A DNA stretch of 7,958 nucleotides, taken from CAYZSU01 sp964480565. GTDB taxonomy: Bacteria; UBA10199; 2-02-FULL-44-16; JAAZCA01. The DNA lies in assembly GCA_964480565.1 (NCBI GenBank), contig CAYZSU010000093.1:1-7958 (forward strand). Direction: 5' to 3'. Within the stretch, counting starts at the first letter, position 1. Each line of letters opens with the position of its first letter. The notes under the pieces were generated by a model. It was not told the DNA's origin. It made no database searches and was given only the letters and a program-made list of their open reading frames with translations. Positions 1-6,623 of the stretch are shown here, piece by piece. Made by a program: the position numbers and the translations under genes.

Positions 1-100
1 CCCACCACCACCACCACCAAGATCTCATAAAGTTGATCCTGATCAAGTAGAAGAAGTTGAGGGTGAGAGTGGTGCAGATAGTCTGGGTTCATCGGAGTAA
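1..100 (+). CDS. 3' end of a gene with a polyproline and acidic tail (partial)
   Basis: The frame beginning at base 2 is open from the window edge to a TAA at 98-100. It encodes six prolines from six tandem CCA codons and then an acidic, Ser/Gly-rich tail containing VDPDQVEEVEGESG. The tail resembles the linker of the two paralogous membrane proteins downstream (PPPP, then PKSEPSDVPEGSGD), in the same order of polyproline, a short basic/Ser patch and an acidic Gly/Ser stretch. Here the protein stops where the other two continue into a hydrophobic C-terminal module. I infer that it is a third, shorter member of the same family or a partner built on the same plan. Only about 32 residues are visible, so its function cannot be named. 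The CCA run could vary in length by slippage. Confidence 0.7.
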   Translation, partial: PPPPPPRSHKVDPDQVEEVEGESGADSLGSSE

Positions 101-340
101 ATTTAAACTTCTGCAGATAATTTCTGCAATTCACAGTACAAAAAAATCATTTTTTTGAAGAGTTTATTTTTAAAATCAATAGTAAATAAATATGCCTGTT
201 TAGATAAGTATTTCATTCCTATACTTGTTCTTACCCCTCTATCTATTGCTTTAAGATCATGGTAGTTTTTTTATAAGAATTGTTTTTTTACGCAACTTTA
301 TGATGAACCTAACCGATAATATAATATAAGGAGACAACTT
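101..340. other. AT-rich intergenic region before the AAA+ gene
   Basis: This 240-base gap separates the upstream polyproline-tail gene from the AAA+ gene and holds no convincing ORF. It contains a perfect inverted repeat at 112-128 and an A7-TCA-T7 run at 140-156. The ribosome-binding site AAGGAG lies at 328-333, seven bases before the ATG at 341, and fixes that start. A TATAAT hexamer at 320-325 is too close to the ribosome-binding site to be the -10 box of a normally translated message. I found no -35/-10 pair I would defend. The AAA+ gene may have its own promoter here or be read through from upstream. Confidence 0.5.
112..128. repeat. Small perfect inverted repeat (6-bp arms)
   Basis: TGCAGA at 112-117 and TCTGCA at 123-128 are perfect inverted arms around a 5-base AT spacer, starting 11 bases after the stop of the upstream gene. 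No T-run follows directly, so it is not a canonical terminator. It could be a weak mRNA 3'-end hairpin or a small dyad operator. The arms are short enough to occur by chance. Confidence 0.35.
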
Positions 341-3037
341 ATGGGGATACCTATCCGACCAAAATCATCTATTTTATCTGTAGAGCCTACAAAGAAAAGA
401 AACAGAAGAAAAAAGAAAGACAAAAAAGAAAAACCAAATCCATATCCTTGTCCAAAGGATCTAAAAGGTTGGAAGCGTATAGGCGTTTCACAAAAAAAAT
501 CTCCTATGCCATATACAATAGATGATCCTAATGCTGAATCAGCCTATATTATAAATCCTTCTTTTAAAGTATTTAAAGTTGGTAAAAGAAGGGTTGTTCA
601 TATTGATGAATTTATAGGGGAAATAAAAAAATTTAATAATGAGAATCCTCAGAATTTTCAGCCTTATTCGTTTTGCGTGAAAAAAATGGATACTCCTGAT
701 TTATCCAGCCCAGCGCGATATTTGGCACTATTTGCCAATGAAGAAAATCAAAGTTGGCTGGTTGGGGAAAAAAAATATTCCAGCTTTACTCCTCCAATAT
801 TTGAAAATTCTCATCGATTTCAAAAGTGTCCAAAACCGAGTGGATTAACTATTGTTAGAAAATGGTCAGATGAGTGTCGAAAAAGATATAGCAATGATCC
901 TAATGATTCTACTGCTTTACAAACAGGGCAATGTGATGAATCCCTCCCAATTGCATTTACATATAAGCAGGAGCAGGATCTCTGGTTAGGATTAAGATTA
1001 ATAGCAAATAAAATATGTTCAACAGATGCAGGGGATGGCCGACGAACAATTTCAGTTGTAAACGAAGCCTCTGCCTTTAGCATGTTTCTTGGATTGCTAA
1101 AAAATGATAAAGATCCCTTTATTCAAGATACATTAATACCTGTATTTAAGGAGATGAAATTAGCAACACAACAGAATGCACAGGTAGTTGGGCGGCAAGA
1201 TCAGAAAGATATGAAATGGTTTCAAGTTTTTAGTGGAGTGGGGCTAACAGTTTTGTCAATGGGTACATTTATTGGTTATATGCATTTTCAAAATAAAAAA
1301 GCACAGGCAAAAAAAGAAAAATTCTCTGAAATTGCGGAAGATATTACTAATACAGTAAAGACAGAGTGGGTAAAGGAGTTTGAAAAATATTTTGGCAGAG
1401 ATGCTGAATTAAGAAAAGCGCTTAGCATTGTTAAACATAACGATTCCAAACATATCAATGTAGAGGGTTTGAGCGGTATAGGAAAAGATGATTTTATTAA
1501 GCTTATCATTGCTCGATTGTTTAGTGAACGGTCGGATAGTCACGAGAATCAACTATATGAAAAATATAAAAACGCCAAAGTATTTAAAATTCCAGTTAGT
1601 AAGTTTAAAAGCGATACTAAATATCAAGGTGTTGTTGGTGGCCGAATTGATGCCTTGCGGGAGTATGTTGCCAATACAAAACAACCTGTTATTATTATTA
1701 TTGAAGAAATTGATACGCTTTTAAACTGGGGAGGTACCTCTGGAAATGAAGAGGGCAATGTGGGTACTCAGCTATTGTCTATCCTATTTAATCATCGAGA
1801 TAAATTTATACTTCTTTCATCAACCAGTCGTGGTGTATATGAAAAACATCCGGATATGATCCGTCGGACAAATTTGGTTAAATTAAAGCATTATAGTACC
1901 AAGATTCTTCATGATATTATTCAATTAAAATTTTCCAAAAAAGCACCGGGTTTGAGTATTGATAGTCGTGTCTATGAGATGATTGTGAAGTCTGTTAATA
2001 GTTATGCTGAACATAAAAACAAGGAAATGGGTGTATCTCATGATATTGGACGATATTCGTCATGTGAAGAGATATTTAATCGTGCAAAGGGTATTATTTA
2101 TGATGATATCCCATTGGTGGGAAAAAAAGCGCCTAAAACCATGACAGTAGATCATATCGCTATGGCACTTTTAAGTGAATTTGGAGAAGAAAATATATTT
2201 GATATCACACGAATTGAGGAATTGAAATCTGTGATGCAGGAAGACTTTACTTATTTTGATTTGGGTTCGAGTAAAAGTAGGATAAATAAACAAGCAACAT
2301 ATGATCAAATAAAGTATAAATATGGGGAGGATGTTGCCAAGGAGCATGTAACGGATATTACACGTATATGGAAAGATCTATTAGCTGTTAAAAAGGGTGC
2401 TCTAAAAGAACGAGTAAACGCTATAATTGGATATGAAGTTTCAAGAGGAACATATTCAAAAAATAAGGTACCGGAATCCTTTATTAATCGTTATTTAAGA
2501 GAACCGCAATATAGGAGTGATATTCTGATAAGCTTAAATGCAATGCCTGCGCATTCGAAAAATATTCAAGAAGTTCTTTCTTTAGAGGGTAGTAAGGTGG
2601 GGAGTTTAATTGGATATTATCCTCAAATGATTAGGAATGCGTGGCAGCAAACTATGCGAACGATTGGAAAGGATTATGGTGAGTTGACTGATATTCCAAA
2701 ACAGTTTGTTGAAGAATGTCTTGATCTCACTGCTAATCGTGGAAATCACTTCGATCTTATTCAGGAGCGCATGGCAGAAGAAAAGCGCATTTTTGAAGCA
2801 ATTAATCAGCATGAGGGGTTACGAAAAATGTTTAGAGAAGGAAATGCACAAGCTGCAGAAACTATTGCCTACCAAGCAATAGAAAGTGTTAAATGGCGTG
2901 GTGAAGGTGATCTTACTGCTCGAGCAAAACGGGAAATAGATTCGAGGATAGGCTCTCGGCCAAGAATGGGTCAGCCTGGAAGTAAAGGTGTAAGAAGTAT
3001 CCCTAAGGGGAAAACCCAGAGATCTCGAAGTAAATAA
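341..3037 (+). CDS. Membrane-anchored AAA+ ATPase, Clp/Hsp100 NBD1-like, with atypical Walker motifs
   Basis: An 898-residue protein starting at an ATG seven bases after AAGGAG. The order is: a very basic N-terminus (residues 18-32); a unique N-domain (about 40-290) with six Cys; one membrane helix (about 293-316) followed by a Lys-rich stretch; then an AAA+ domain (about 347-620). The entry motif FGRDAELRKAL, the substrate-loop-like TKYQG (426-430), sensor-1 region LLSSTSR (491-497) and paired Arg R508/R509 match the layout of ClpA/ClpB NBD1. Walker A is GLSGIGKD (376-383), with Asp at the usual Thr/Ser position. Walker B is IIIIEEID (451-458), with Glu in place of the first Asp and E456 as the catalytic Glu. 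Residues 625-898 are helix-rich and unrecognised, ending in a basic tail. By the positive-inside rule the ATPase faces the cytoplasm. The likely role is remodelling or assembling the membrane proteins encoded next to it (inference). It could instead be a catalytically impaired pseudo-ATPase. Family call is firm; function is unknown. Confidence 0.85.
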   Translation: MGIPIRPKSSILSVEPTKKRNRRKKKDKKEKPNPYPCPKDLKGWKRIGVSQKKSPMPYTIDDPNAESAYIINPSFKVFKVGKRRVVHIDEFIGEIKKFNNENPQNFQPYSFCVKKMDTPDLSSPARYLALFANEENQSWLVGEKKYSSFTPPIFENSHRFQKCPKPSGLTIVRKWSDECRKRYSNDPNDSTALQTGQCDESLPIAFTYKQEQDLWLGLRLIANKICSTDAGDGRRTISVVNEASAFSMFLGLLKNDKDPFIQDTLIPVFKEMKLATQQNAQVVGRQDQKDMKWFQVFSGVGLTVLSMGTFIGYMHFQNKKAQAKKEKFSEIAEDITNTVKTEWVKEFEKYFGRDAELRKALSIVKHNDSKHINVEGLSGIGKDDFIKLIIARLFSERSDSHENQLYEKYKNAKVFKIPVSKFKSDTKYQGVVGGRIDALREYVANTKQPVIIIIEEIDTLLNWGGTSGNEEGNVGTQLLSILFNHRDKFILLSSTSRGVYEKHPDMIRRTNLVKLKHYSTKILHDIIQLKFSKKAPGLSIDSRVYEMIVKSVNSYAEHKNKEMGVSHDIGRYSSCEEIFNRAKGIIYDDIPLVGKKAPKTMTVDHIAMALLSEFGEENIFDITRIEELKSVMQEDFTYFDLGSSKSRINKQATYDQIKYKYGEDVAKEHVTDITRIWKDLLAVKKGALKERVNAIIGYEVSRGTYSKNKVPESFINRYLREPQYRSDILISLNAMPAHSKNIQEVLSLEGSKVGSLIGYYPQMIRNAWQQTMRTIGKDYGELTDIPKQFVEECLDLTANRGNHFDLIQERMAEEKRIFEAINQHEGLRKMFREGNAQAAETIAYQAIESVKWRGEGDLTARAKREIDSRIGSRPRMGQPGSKGVRSIPKGKTQRSRSK

Positions 3038-3047
3038 GGAGATTATT

Positions 3048-4553
3048 ATGGCAATAGATCCAAATCAGGAAATAAGAGGTCCCTATATTATAAATAGGGA
3101 AAGTGGGTTGATTGACGCCTGTAGAAAAGATGGAAAGGCGAGTGATTGTTCGCTAGTAGCTCAGCGAGCATGTGATTGTAATGCCAGTGACTATATTCGT
3201 TTGCAGGGTAAGTACACTGGTAAACAAATTGCAGCAATACGCAAGGCAACAGGATTGGGCGATAAATATATATGCTTAAATTCAAATATGGATAATATTG
3301 GCAGGTTATGCATTACAAAGGATTCAAATTTATTGGCTCCTTTAAATGTTCGTGATGCAGGTTCAGATCATAAAAATGGATTCTGCTATCAAACGCTCGG
3401 TAGTATGATGTGTTTGCCATTTATGAGAAGTCTACAGGAATATGTGCCCAATTATAAAAAGCGTCTTATTGCAAAGTCTATGGCCAAGCAAATAACTGCG
3501 CCTGTATTAGTTGGTGCACATAATGTGCGAAGAGATGAAAATGGATTGATGCGATTAGCGACTGGAAAACATGAAGGATGGCTTGCTGGAGAGTGTGGGC
3601 TAGAAGGAAGTGATTTTGCACCATTGCATAAAATTGATATTTCTGATCCATCTCGTTTTATAAGGGAGTTCGCATTAAAGCCCAATGAGTTAAAGTTTAC
3701 AAGTGCAGGTGCGGCTAGTTTAATTGTGGATATTAATAAACCTGTAAGTGCTGATGATACATATCAATTTTGTTTAACAAAAGATCCAAATACAAATCGT
3801 CATATGCATGATCAGCTTGATGGGAGTTGTGAAGATAATAGTCTAGGATTATCTTCAGATGGGTGCGAACGATTAGAAGAGTATATGAAGCACTATCGAG
3901 GGCCAACACCATCAGAATTATTGCATGAGCATCTATCCGCTGCATTAAGCTTTGGTTTTGCTAATCCTCATGTGATCGTTGGGGGGATTGTAGGTACTGT
4001 TGGTGTATGGAAATTTTATTCAGCTTATAAAAAGAAAAACAACAACGATGACGATCAACCCAAACCACCACCGCCTGCGCCAGGTACTGCGCCAAAAAGT
4101 GAGCCTAGTGATGTACCAGAAGGCAGCGGTGATATGGAATTTCAGATGCAACCTGAACCCATGATATTAGTCATGGCTATGAAAATGGCCGCAGAGGCCA
4201 TTCGCCAATTGCCACAGCTTGCACCACGACTTGCTATGCAGTCTGCGGGTGCAGTGGGTAGTGGGATGTCGTGGGCCTCACAAGGTATGGCGCGCGTGGC
4301 ACAAGGATCTGCAAGGGTTGTCAGTCAAGCAGCCGCACAAACGGCTATGCGATCAGCAGCTACAGCTGGTATTAGCGCCGCGGGTGAATCTGGGCTGCTA
4401 TCCATGCTTGCGCCTGCGGGACTGCTTACATTTAGCGGCGCTGTGGGTGTGATGTGGGCTAGTCAAGGTAGTGATATTTTACAGCGCATGCCTAAAGAGT
4501 CGCGTGAATCAGCAATGGAATCGCTCATGCAGATGAAAACCCGTGGTTTTTAA
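3048..4553 (+). CDS. Cys-rich membrane protein with polyproline linker and hydrophobic C-terminal module (paralogue 1)
   Basis: A 501-residue protein of no family I recognise. The AAGGAG at 3036-3041 overlaps the stop codon of the AAA+ gene and sits six bases before the ATG, so the two genes are probably co-transcribed and translationally linked. The N-domain (1-300) has 12 Cys (25, 34, 42, 44, 76, 88, 113, 122, 183, 242, 261, 273) and a GPYI motif at 11-14. A membrane helix follows (about 304-324), then YKKK, NNNDDD and a PPPP linker (about 326-365). The C-terminal module (366-501) contains EFQMQPEPMILVMAMKM, an Ala/Gly/Ser-rich stretch and a second hydrophobic segment (about 449-470). There is no Cys after the first helix and no signal peptide. 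The even Cys count and the Lys after the helix suggest N-out/C-in topology with disulphides, though a cytoplasmic metal-binding domain is not excluded. Its C-terminal half is nearly duplicated in the next gene. Confidence 0.88.
   Translation: MAIDPNQEIRGPYIINRESGLIDACRKDGKASDCSLVAQRACDCNASDYIRLQGKYTGKQIAAIRKATGLGDKYICLNSNMDNIGRLCITKDSNLLAPLNVRDAGSDHKNGFCYQTLGSMMCLPFMRSLQEYVPNYKKRLIAKSMAKQITAPVLVGAHNVRRDENGLMRLATGKHEGWLAGECGLEGSDFAPLHKIDISDPSRFIREFALKPNELKFTSAGAASLIVDINKPVSADDTYQFCLTKDPNTNRHMHDQLDGSCEDNSLGLSSDGCERLEEYMKHYRGPTPSELLHEHLSAALSFGFANPHVIVGGIVGTVGVWKFYSAYKKKNNNDDDQPKPPPPAPGTAPKSEPSDVPEGSGDMEFQMQPEPMILVMAMKMAAEAIRQLPQLAPRLAMQSAGAVGSGMSWASQGMARVAQGSARVVSQAAAQTAMRSAATAGISAAGESGLLSMLAPAGLLTFSGAVGVMWASQGSDILQRMPKESRESAMESLMQMKTRGF
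4041..4529 (+). repeat. Long direct repeat, copy 1 (3' module of paralogue 1)
   Basis: This stretch encodes the Asn/Asp-polyproline linker and hydrophobic C-terminal module of the first paralogue. It is closely matched in frame at 5619-6107, with long identical runs such as the one encoding PEPMILVMAMKM. The preceding N-domain regions show only scattered similarity. It looks more GC-rich than the AAA+ gene. The sharp change in similarity suggests recent duplication, gene conversion or module swapping. Confidence 0.85.
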
Positions 4554-4574
4554 GATTATTTAAAGGAGTTATTT

Positions 4575-6140
4575 ATGGGCATACCACCAAAACCAATGGG
4601 GTCATCAACTGCAATTGCTCGCCAGGGTAGTGACGGTGCGACACCTAAACACGCCGTGGGTCCATATATTGTGGAACAGGGCAGTAATATTGTAATCTCT
4701 GTGCCAGATGAAAAAAATGGATCGCAGTATCTTGGCGAACGCATATGTGAGTGCAATCCACGAGCGAATAATACAATTGCACGGCAGCGATTTGCCCTTC
4801 GATTACCTAAAAAATTAGCAGAAAAACTGCGCACGCTCGCCAATACCGATGATATTTGTTTGGATCAAAGTGCGCGTCAGTTGGGCACCTATTGCTTGCC
4901 AGTCGCAGATTCAACGGTCATCGATACATTGGCGCGTCAGTTTGTGGGCAATGATAATCAATCATTTTTTTGTTCCCTGATAAAGGATGAACTTTTAGAA
5001 ATTAATGCCCCATGTGCGGCATTTAAAAATAGCTTGGCTGCCTTTAGCCCGAGAATTGCAAAAGTGATTGAACATGAGGCCGTATTTGCTGTGAAGGATG
5101 TATCTCAGTATCATAAGGCAAAGAAAGACAGTTATGGCATTTTGCGATTAGCCGATGATAATAATCTATTAAATGGTGTTCCTGTTAATGGTGAGAAATA
5201 TAGTACTCGGATGTGGGGATTTACTCTGCCTGATAAATCGGCTTATGAGGCTTTTTTATCACGGACAGGACTGTCAGAGCAAGACCTGCAGTTGCAGATA
5301 ATGTATCGGGATCCAGTGTTTACACTGACTACACAAAAAGGGACCATGGATAAATTAACCGATTTATTGACATCCTATGAGTTACCTTTTTTTGGAAAAA
5401 CTGACTATTCCTGTGATCGATTGGATGTTAATTTGGATGAGCAAAGTTGTCAGGCATTGATTGATCATGTGGATGAATATAATAGCCTAACAACCGCAGA
5501 GGAATTTAAGGGTGGTTTAATTGTTGGCGCTGGGTTTGTTATTGCAGGACTTGTATTGGAGGCTAGGCGATTTTTTGGGTTTTTGGCTTCTATAAAAAAA
5601 TATATAACAGGCAAGGGTAATAATGACGACGATCAGACTAAACCACCACCGCCTGTTGCGCCAGGCGCTGCGCCAAAAAGTGAGCCTAGTGATGCGCCGG
5701 AAGGCGGTGGCAATATAGAATTTCAAATGCAGCCCGAACCCATGATATTAGTCATGGCCATGAAAATGGTCGCAGAGGCGCTGCGCCAACTACCAACGCT
5801 TGCACCACGGCTTGCCATGCAGTCTGCAGGTTTAATGGGTAGTGGGATGTCGTGGGCTGCCAATCAATTACCAACTATGGCGCGCATAGCACAAGGATCC
5901 GTACAAGTTGCCGCACAAACGGCTATGCAATCTGCAACAGCAGCGACTGCCACTGTCGCGGGTGAAACAGGCCTGCTTTCCATGCTTGCACCTGCGGGAC
6001 TGCTTGCATTTAGCGGCGCTGTGGGTGTGATGTGGGCCAATGATGGCAGGCGTGTATTGGAAAATATGCCGAAAGAAGCACATGAATCAGCGATGAAGTC
6101 TCTGATGAGTTTGAAATCCTCTGCCGGCATGATGCAGTAA
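4575..6140 (+). CDS. Cys-rich membrane protein with polyproline linker and hydrophobic C-terminal module (paralogue 2)
   Basis: A 521-residue paralogue of the preceding protein, 21 bases downstream, with AAGGAG at 4563-4568 six bases before the ATG. The N-domain (1-308) is strongly diverged but keeps GPYI (29-32) and eight Cys (58, 60, 95, 107, 133, 147, 280, 292). Each has a plausible counterpart in the first paralogue, including the CxC pair, IC(L), and the Cys pair just before the membrane helix. The helix (about 312-330) is followed by RRFF and a Lys-rich patch, then NNDDDQ, PPPP, and a C-terminal module (about 381-521) almost identical to that of its neighbour, including MQPEPMILVMAMKM and LLSMLAPAGLL. 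No signal peptide is visible. A terminator follows 27 bases after the stop, so this is the last gene of the operon. I infer that the two paralogues share a partner or membrane assembly through the common module and differ in what the N-domain faces. Function is unknown. Confidence 0.88.
   Translation: MGIPPKPMGSSTAIARQGSDGATPKHAVGPYIVEQGSNIVISVPDEKNGSQYLGERICECNPRANNTIARQRFALRLPKKLAEKLRTLANTDDICLDQSARQLGTYCLPVADSTVIDTLARQFVGNDNQSFFCSLIKDELLEINAPCAAFKNSLAAFSPRIAKVIEHEAVFAVKDVSQYHKAKKDSYGILRLADDNNLLNGVPVNGEKYSTRMWGFTLPDKSAYEAFLSRTGLSEQDLQLQIMYRDPVFTLTTQKGTMDKLTDLLTSYELPFFGKTDYSCDRLDVNLDEQSCQALIDHVDEYNSLTTAEEFKGGLIVGAGFVIAGLVLEARRFFGFLASIKKYITGKGNNDDDQTKPPPPVAPGAAPKSEPSDAPEGGGNIEFQMQPEPMILVMAMKMVAEALRQLPTLAPRLAMQSAGLMGSGMSWAANQLPTMARIAQGSVQVAAQTAMQSATAATATVAGETGLLSMLAPAGLLAFSGAVGVMWANDGRRVLENMPKEAHESAMKSLMSLKSSAGMMQ
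5619..6107 (+). repeat. Long direct repeat, copy 2 (3' module of paralogue 2)
   Basis: This is the second copy of the 3' module at 4041-4529. Differences are mostly substitutions plus small in-frame indels: an extra Val after the prolines, an added NQLP-like insert near residue 430, and a short loss in the Ala-rich segment. The reading frame and the hydrophobic segments are preserved, so both copies appear to be under selection as protein. Confidence 0.85.
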
Positions 6141-6167
6141 GGAATAGTGAAAAATTGATTGAACACG

Positions 6168-6198
6168 AATGGGCGAGGAATTCTTCTCGCTCATTTTT
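6168..6198 (+). terminator. Intrinsic terminator closing the AAA+/paralogue operon
   Basis: The arms AATGGGCGAGGA (6168-6179) and TTCTCGCTCATT (6184-6195) form a 12-bp stem with two G-U wobbles and a four-base ATTC loop. The run of five T at 6194-6198 follows. It begins 27 bases after the stop of the last gene and separates the operon from the repeat region. Confidence 0.88.
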
Positions 6199-6203
6199 CT
6201 ATT

Positions 6204-6271
6204 TGGACAGATTGGCAATTGGATTGCCAATTTGTCCAGGTGTGATGAGCGTGACGGGTTTGCTATAGACT
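6204..6271 (+). repeat. Palindromic dispersed repeat, copy A (68 bases)
   Basis: The first 35 bases form a 16-bp inverted repeat with one G-T wobble around a TGG loop: TGGACAGATTGGCAAT and ATTGCCAATTTGTCCA. A 33-base tail ending in TATAGACT follows. The whole 68 bases match copy C (7793-7860) with about six differences and no gap. This is the best-paired of the three copies. It lies between the operon terminator and the 3' end of the minus-strand gene remnant. Confidence 0.9.
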
Positions 6272-6303
6272 GAGTGAATCAACAGTCCCCTAATCATTAG
6301 AGC

Positions 6304-6550
6304 TTACTCCCCCAATCGCGTGTCCACGCTACGAGGAATGTTTTCAATGGATGGTAATTCTTTGATTTCCTGATCCAGACTGTGAGTAGCGCCCAACTCC
6401 TGCAATCGCTTTGCCCCTGGCATAACTTAGGTGTTCCCATGATCCAATGGTTTGATTAAATACATTTCGCAGCGCATTGCCGACAGCGAAAATACAATAG
6501 GCATTATCAATATTTTCCGAAAAAGCCTTAAGGGTCGCCGATAGCGTATA
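6304..6550 (-). pseudogene. Decayed C-terminal remnant of an unidentified protein gene
   Basis: On the minus strand, 6550 down to about 6419 reads as a plausible protein segment that includes AFSENIDNAYCIFAVGNALR and NQTIGSWEHLS. The reading then shifts by one base near 6417-6421. From there to a TAA at 6304-6306 the other frame reads AKRLQELGATHSLDQEIKEL and PSIENIPRSVDTRLGE. Each frame is protein-like only on its own side of the shift, as expected of one gene with a frameshift. Upstream it is cut off by a TAG at 6551-6553, about 17 bases from palindrome B, with no start codon or continuation. I do not recognise the family. It is probably the 3' part of a gene disrupted by insertion or deletion at the repeat/DUF4143 cassette. 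Confidence 0.65.
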
Positions 6551-6569
6551 CTATTTCTTGTTTTTAATT

Positions 6570-6604
6570 TGGACAAATTGGTAATTGAATTGACAATTTG
6601 TCCA
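6570..6604 (+). repeat. Palindromic repeat, copy B, just upstream of the DUF4143 gene
   Basis: TGGACAAATTGGTAAT and ATTGACAATTTGTCCA flank a TGA loop, giving 16-base arms with one mismatch and one wobble. The 35 bases are identical to those of copy C and differ from copy A at four sites. The 68-base tail of A and C is absent: after CAGG the sequence becomes CGTGATATCC and enters the gene. The right arm contains the -35 box of the predicted promoter, so the palindrome is well placed to act as an operator. Confidence 0.9.
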
Positions 6605-6617
6605 GGCGTGATATCCT
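6590..6617 (+). promoter_or_regulatory. Predicted promoter of the DUF4143 gene, embedded in palindrome B
   Basis: A perfect -35 box TTGACA (6590-6595) lies in the right arm of the palindrome. It is followed by a 16-base spacer and TATCCT (6612-6617), which is preceded by the extended -10 motif TGA (6609-6611). A start about seven bases after the -10 box falls at the ATG at 6624. There is no Shine-Dalgarno sequence in 6605-6623, so the message would be leaderless or nearly so. Confidence 0.6.
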
Positions 6618-6623
6618 TTTCTT

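Noticed and set aside
140..156. A7-TCA-T7 run as a terminator for the upstream gene
   Set aside because: The stem would be only A-T pairs with a three-base loop and no GC core, so it is more likely AT-rich background.
320..325. TATAAT hexamer as the -10 box of the AAA+ gene
   Set aside because: A start site about seven bases downstream would fall within or after the AAGGAG ribosome-binding site, removing it from the message, and no good -35 box lies at the right distance.
341..3037. Full ClpB/ClpV-type disaggregase
   Set aside because: Only one AAA+ domain resembling NBD1 is visible. There is a membrane helix before it and no second Walker A motif in the C-terminal 280 residues.
4556..4843. 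95-codon minus-strand ORF opposite the start of paralogue 2
   Set aside because: It is a shadow of a plus-strand gene that has a strong ribosome-binding site and a paralogue; the minus-strand product shows no recognisable features.
5864..6166. 100-codon minus-strand ORF opposite the end of paralogue 2
   Set aside because: It lies fully opposite the conserved C-terminal module, whose in-frame conservation between the two paralogues is explained by the plus-strand protein. No ribosome-binding site supports it.
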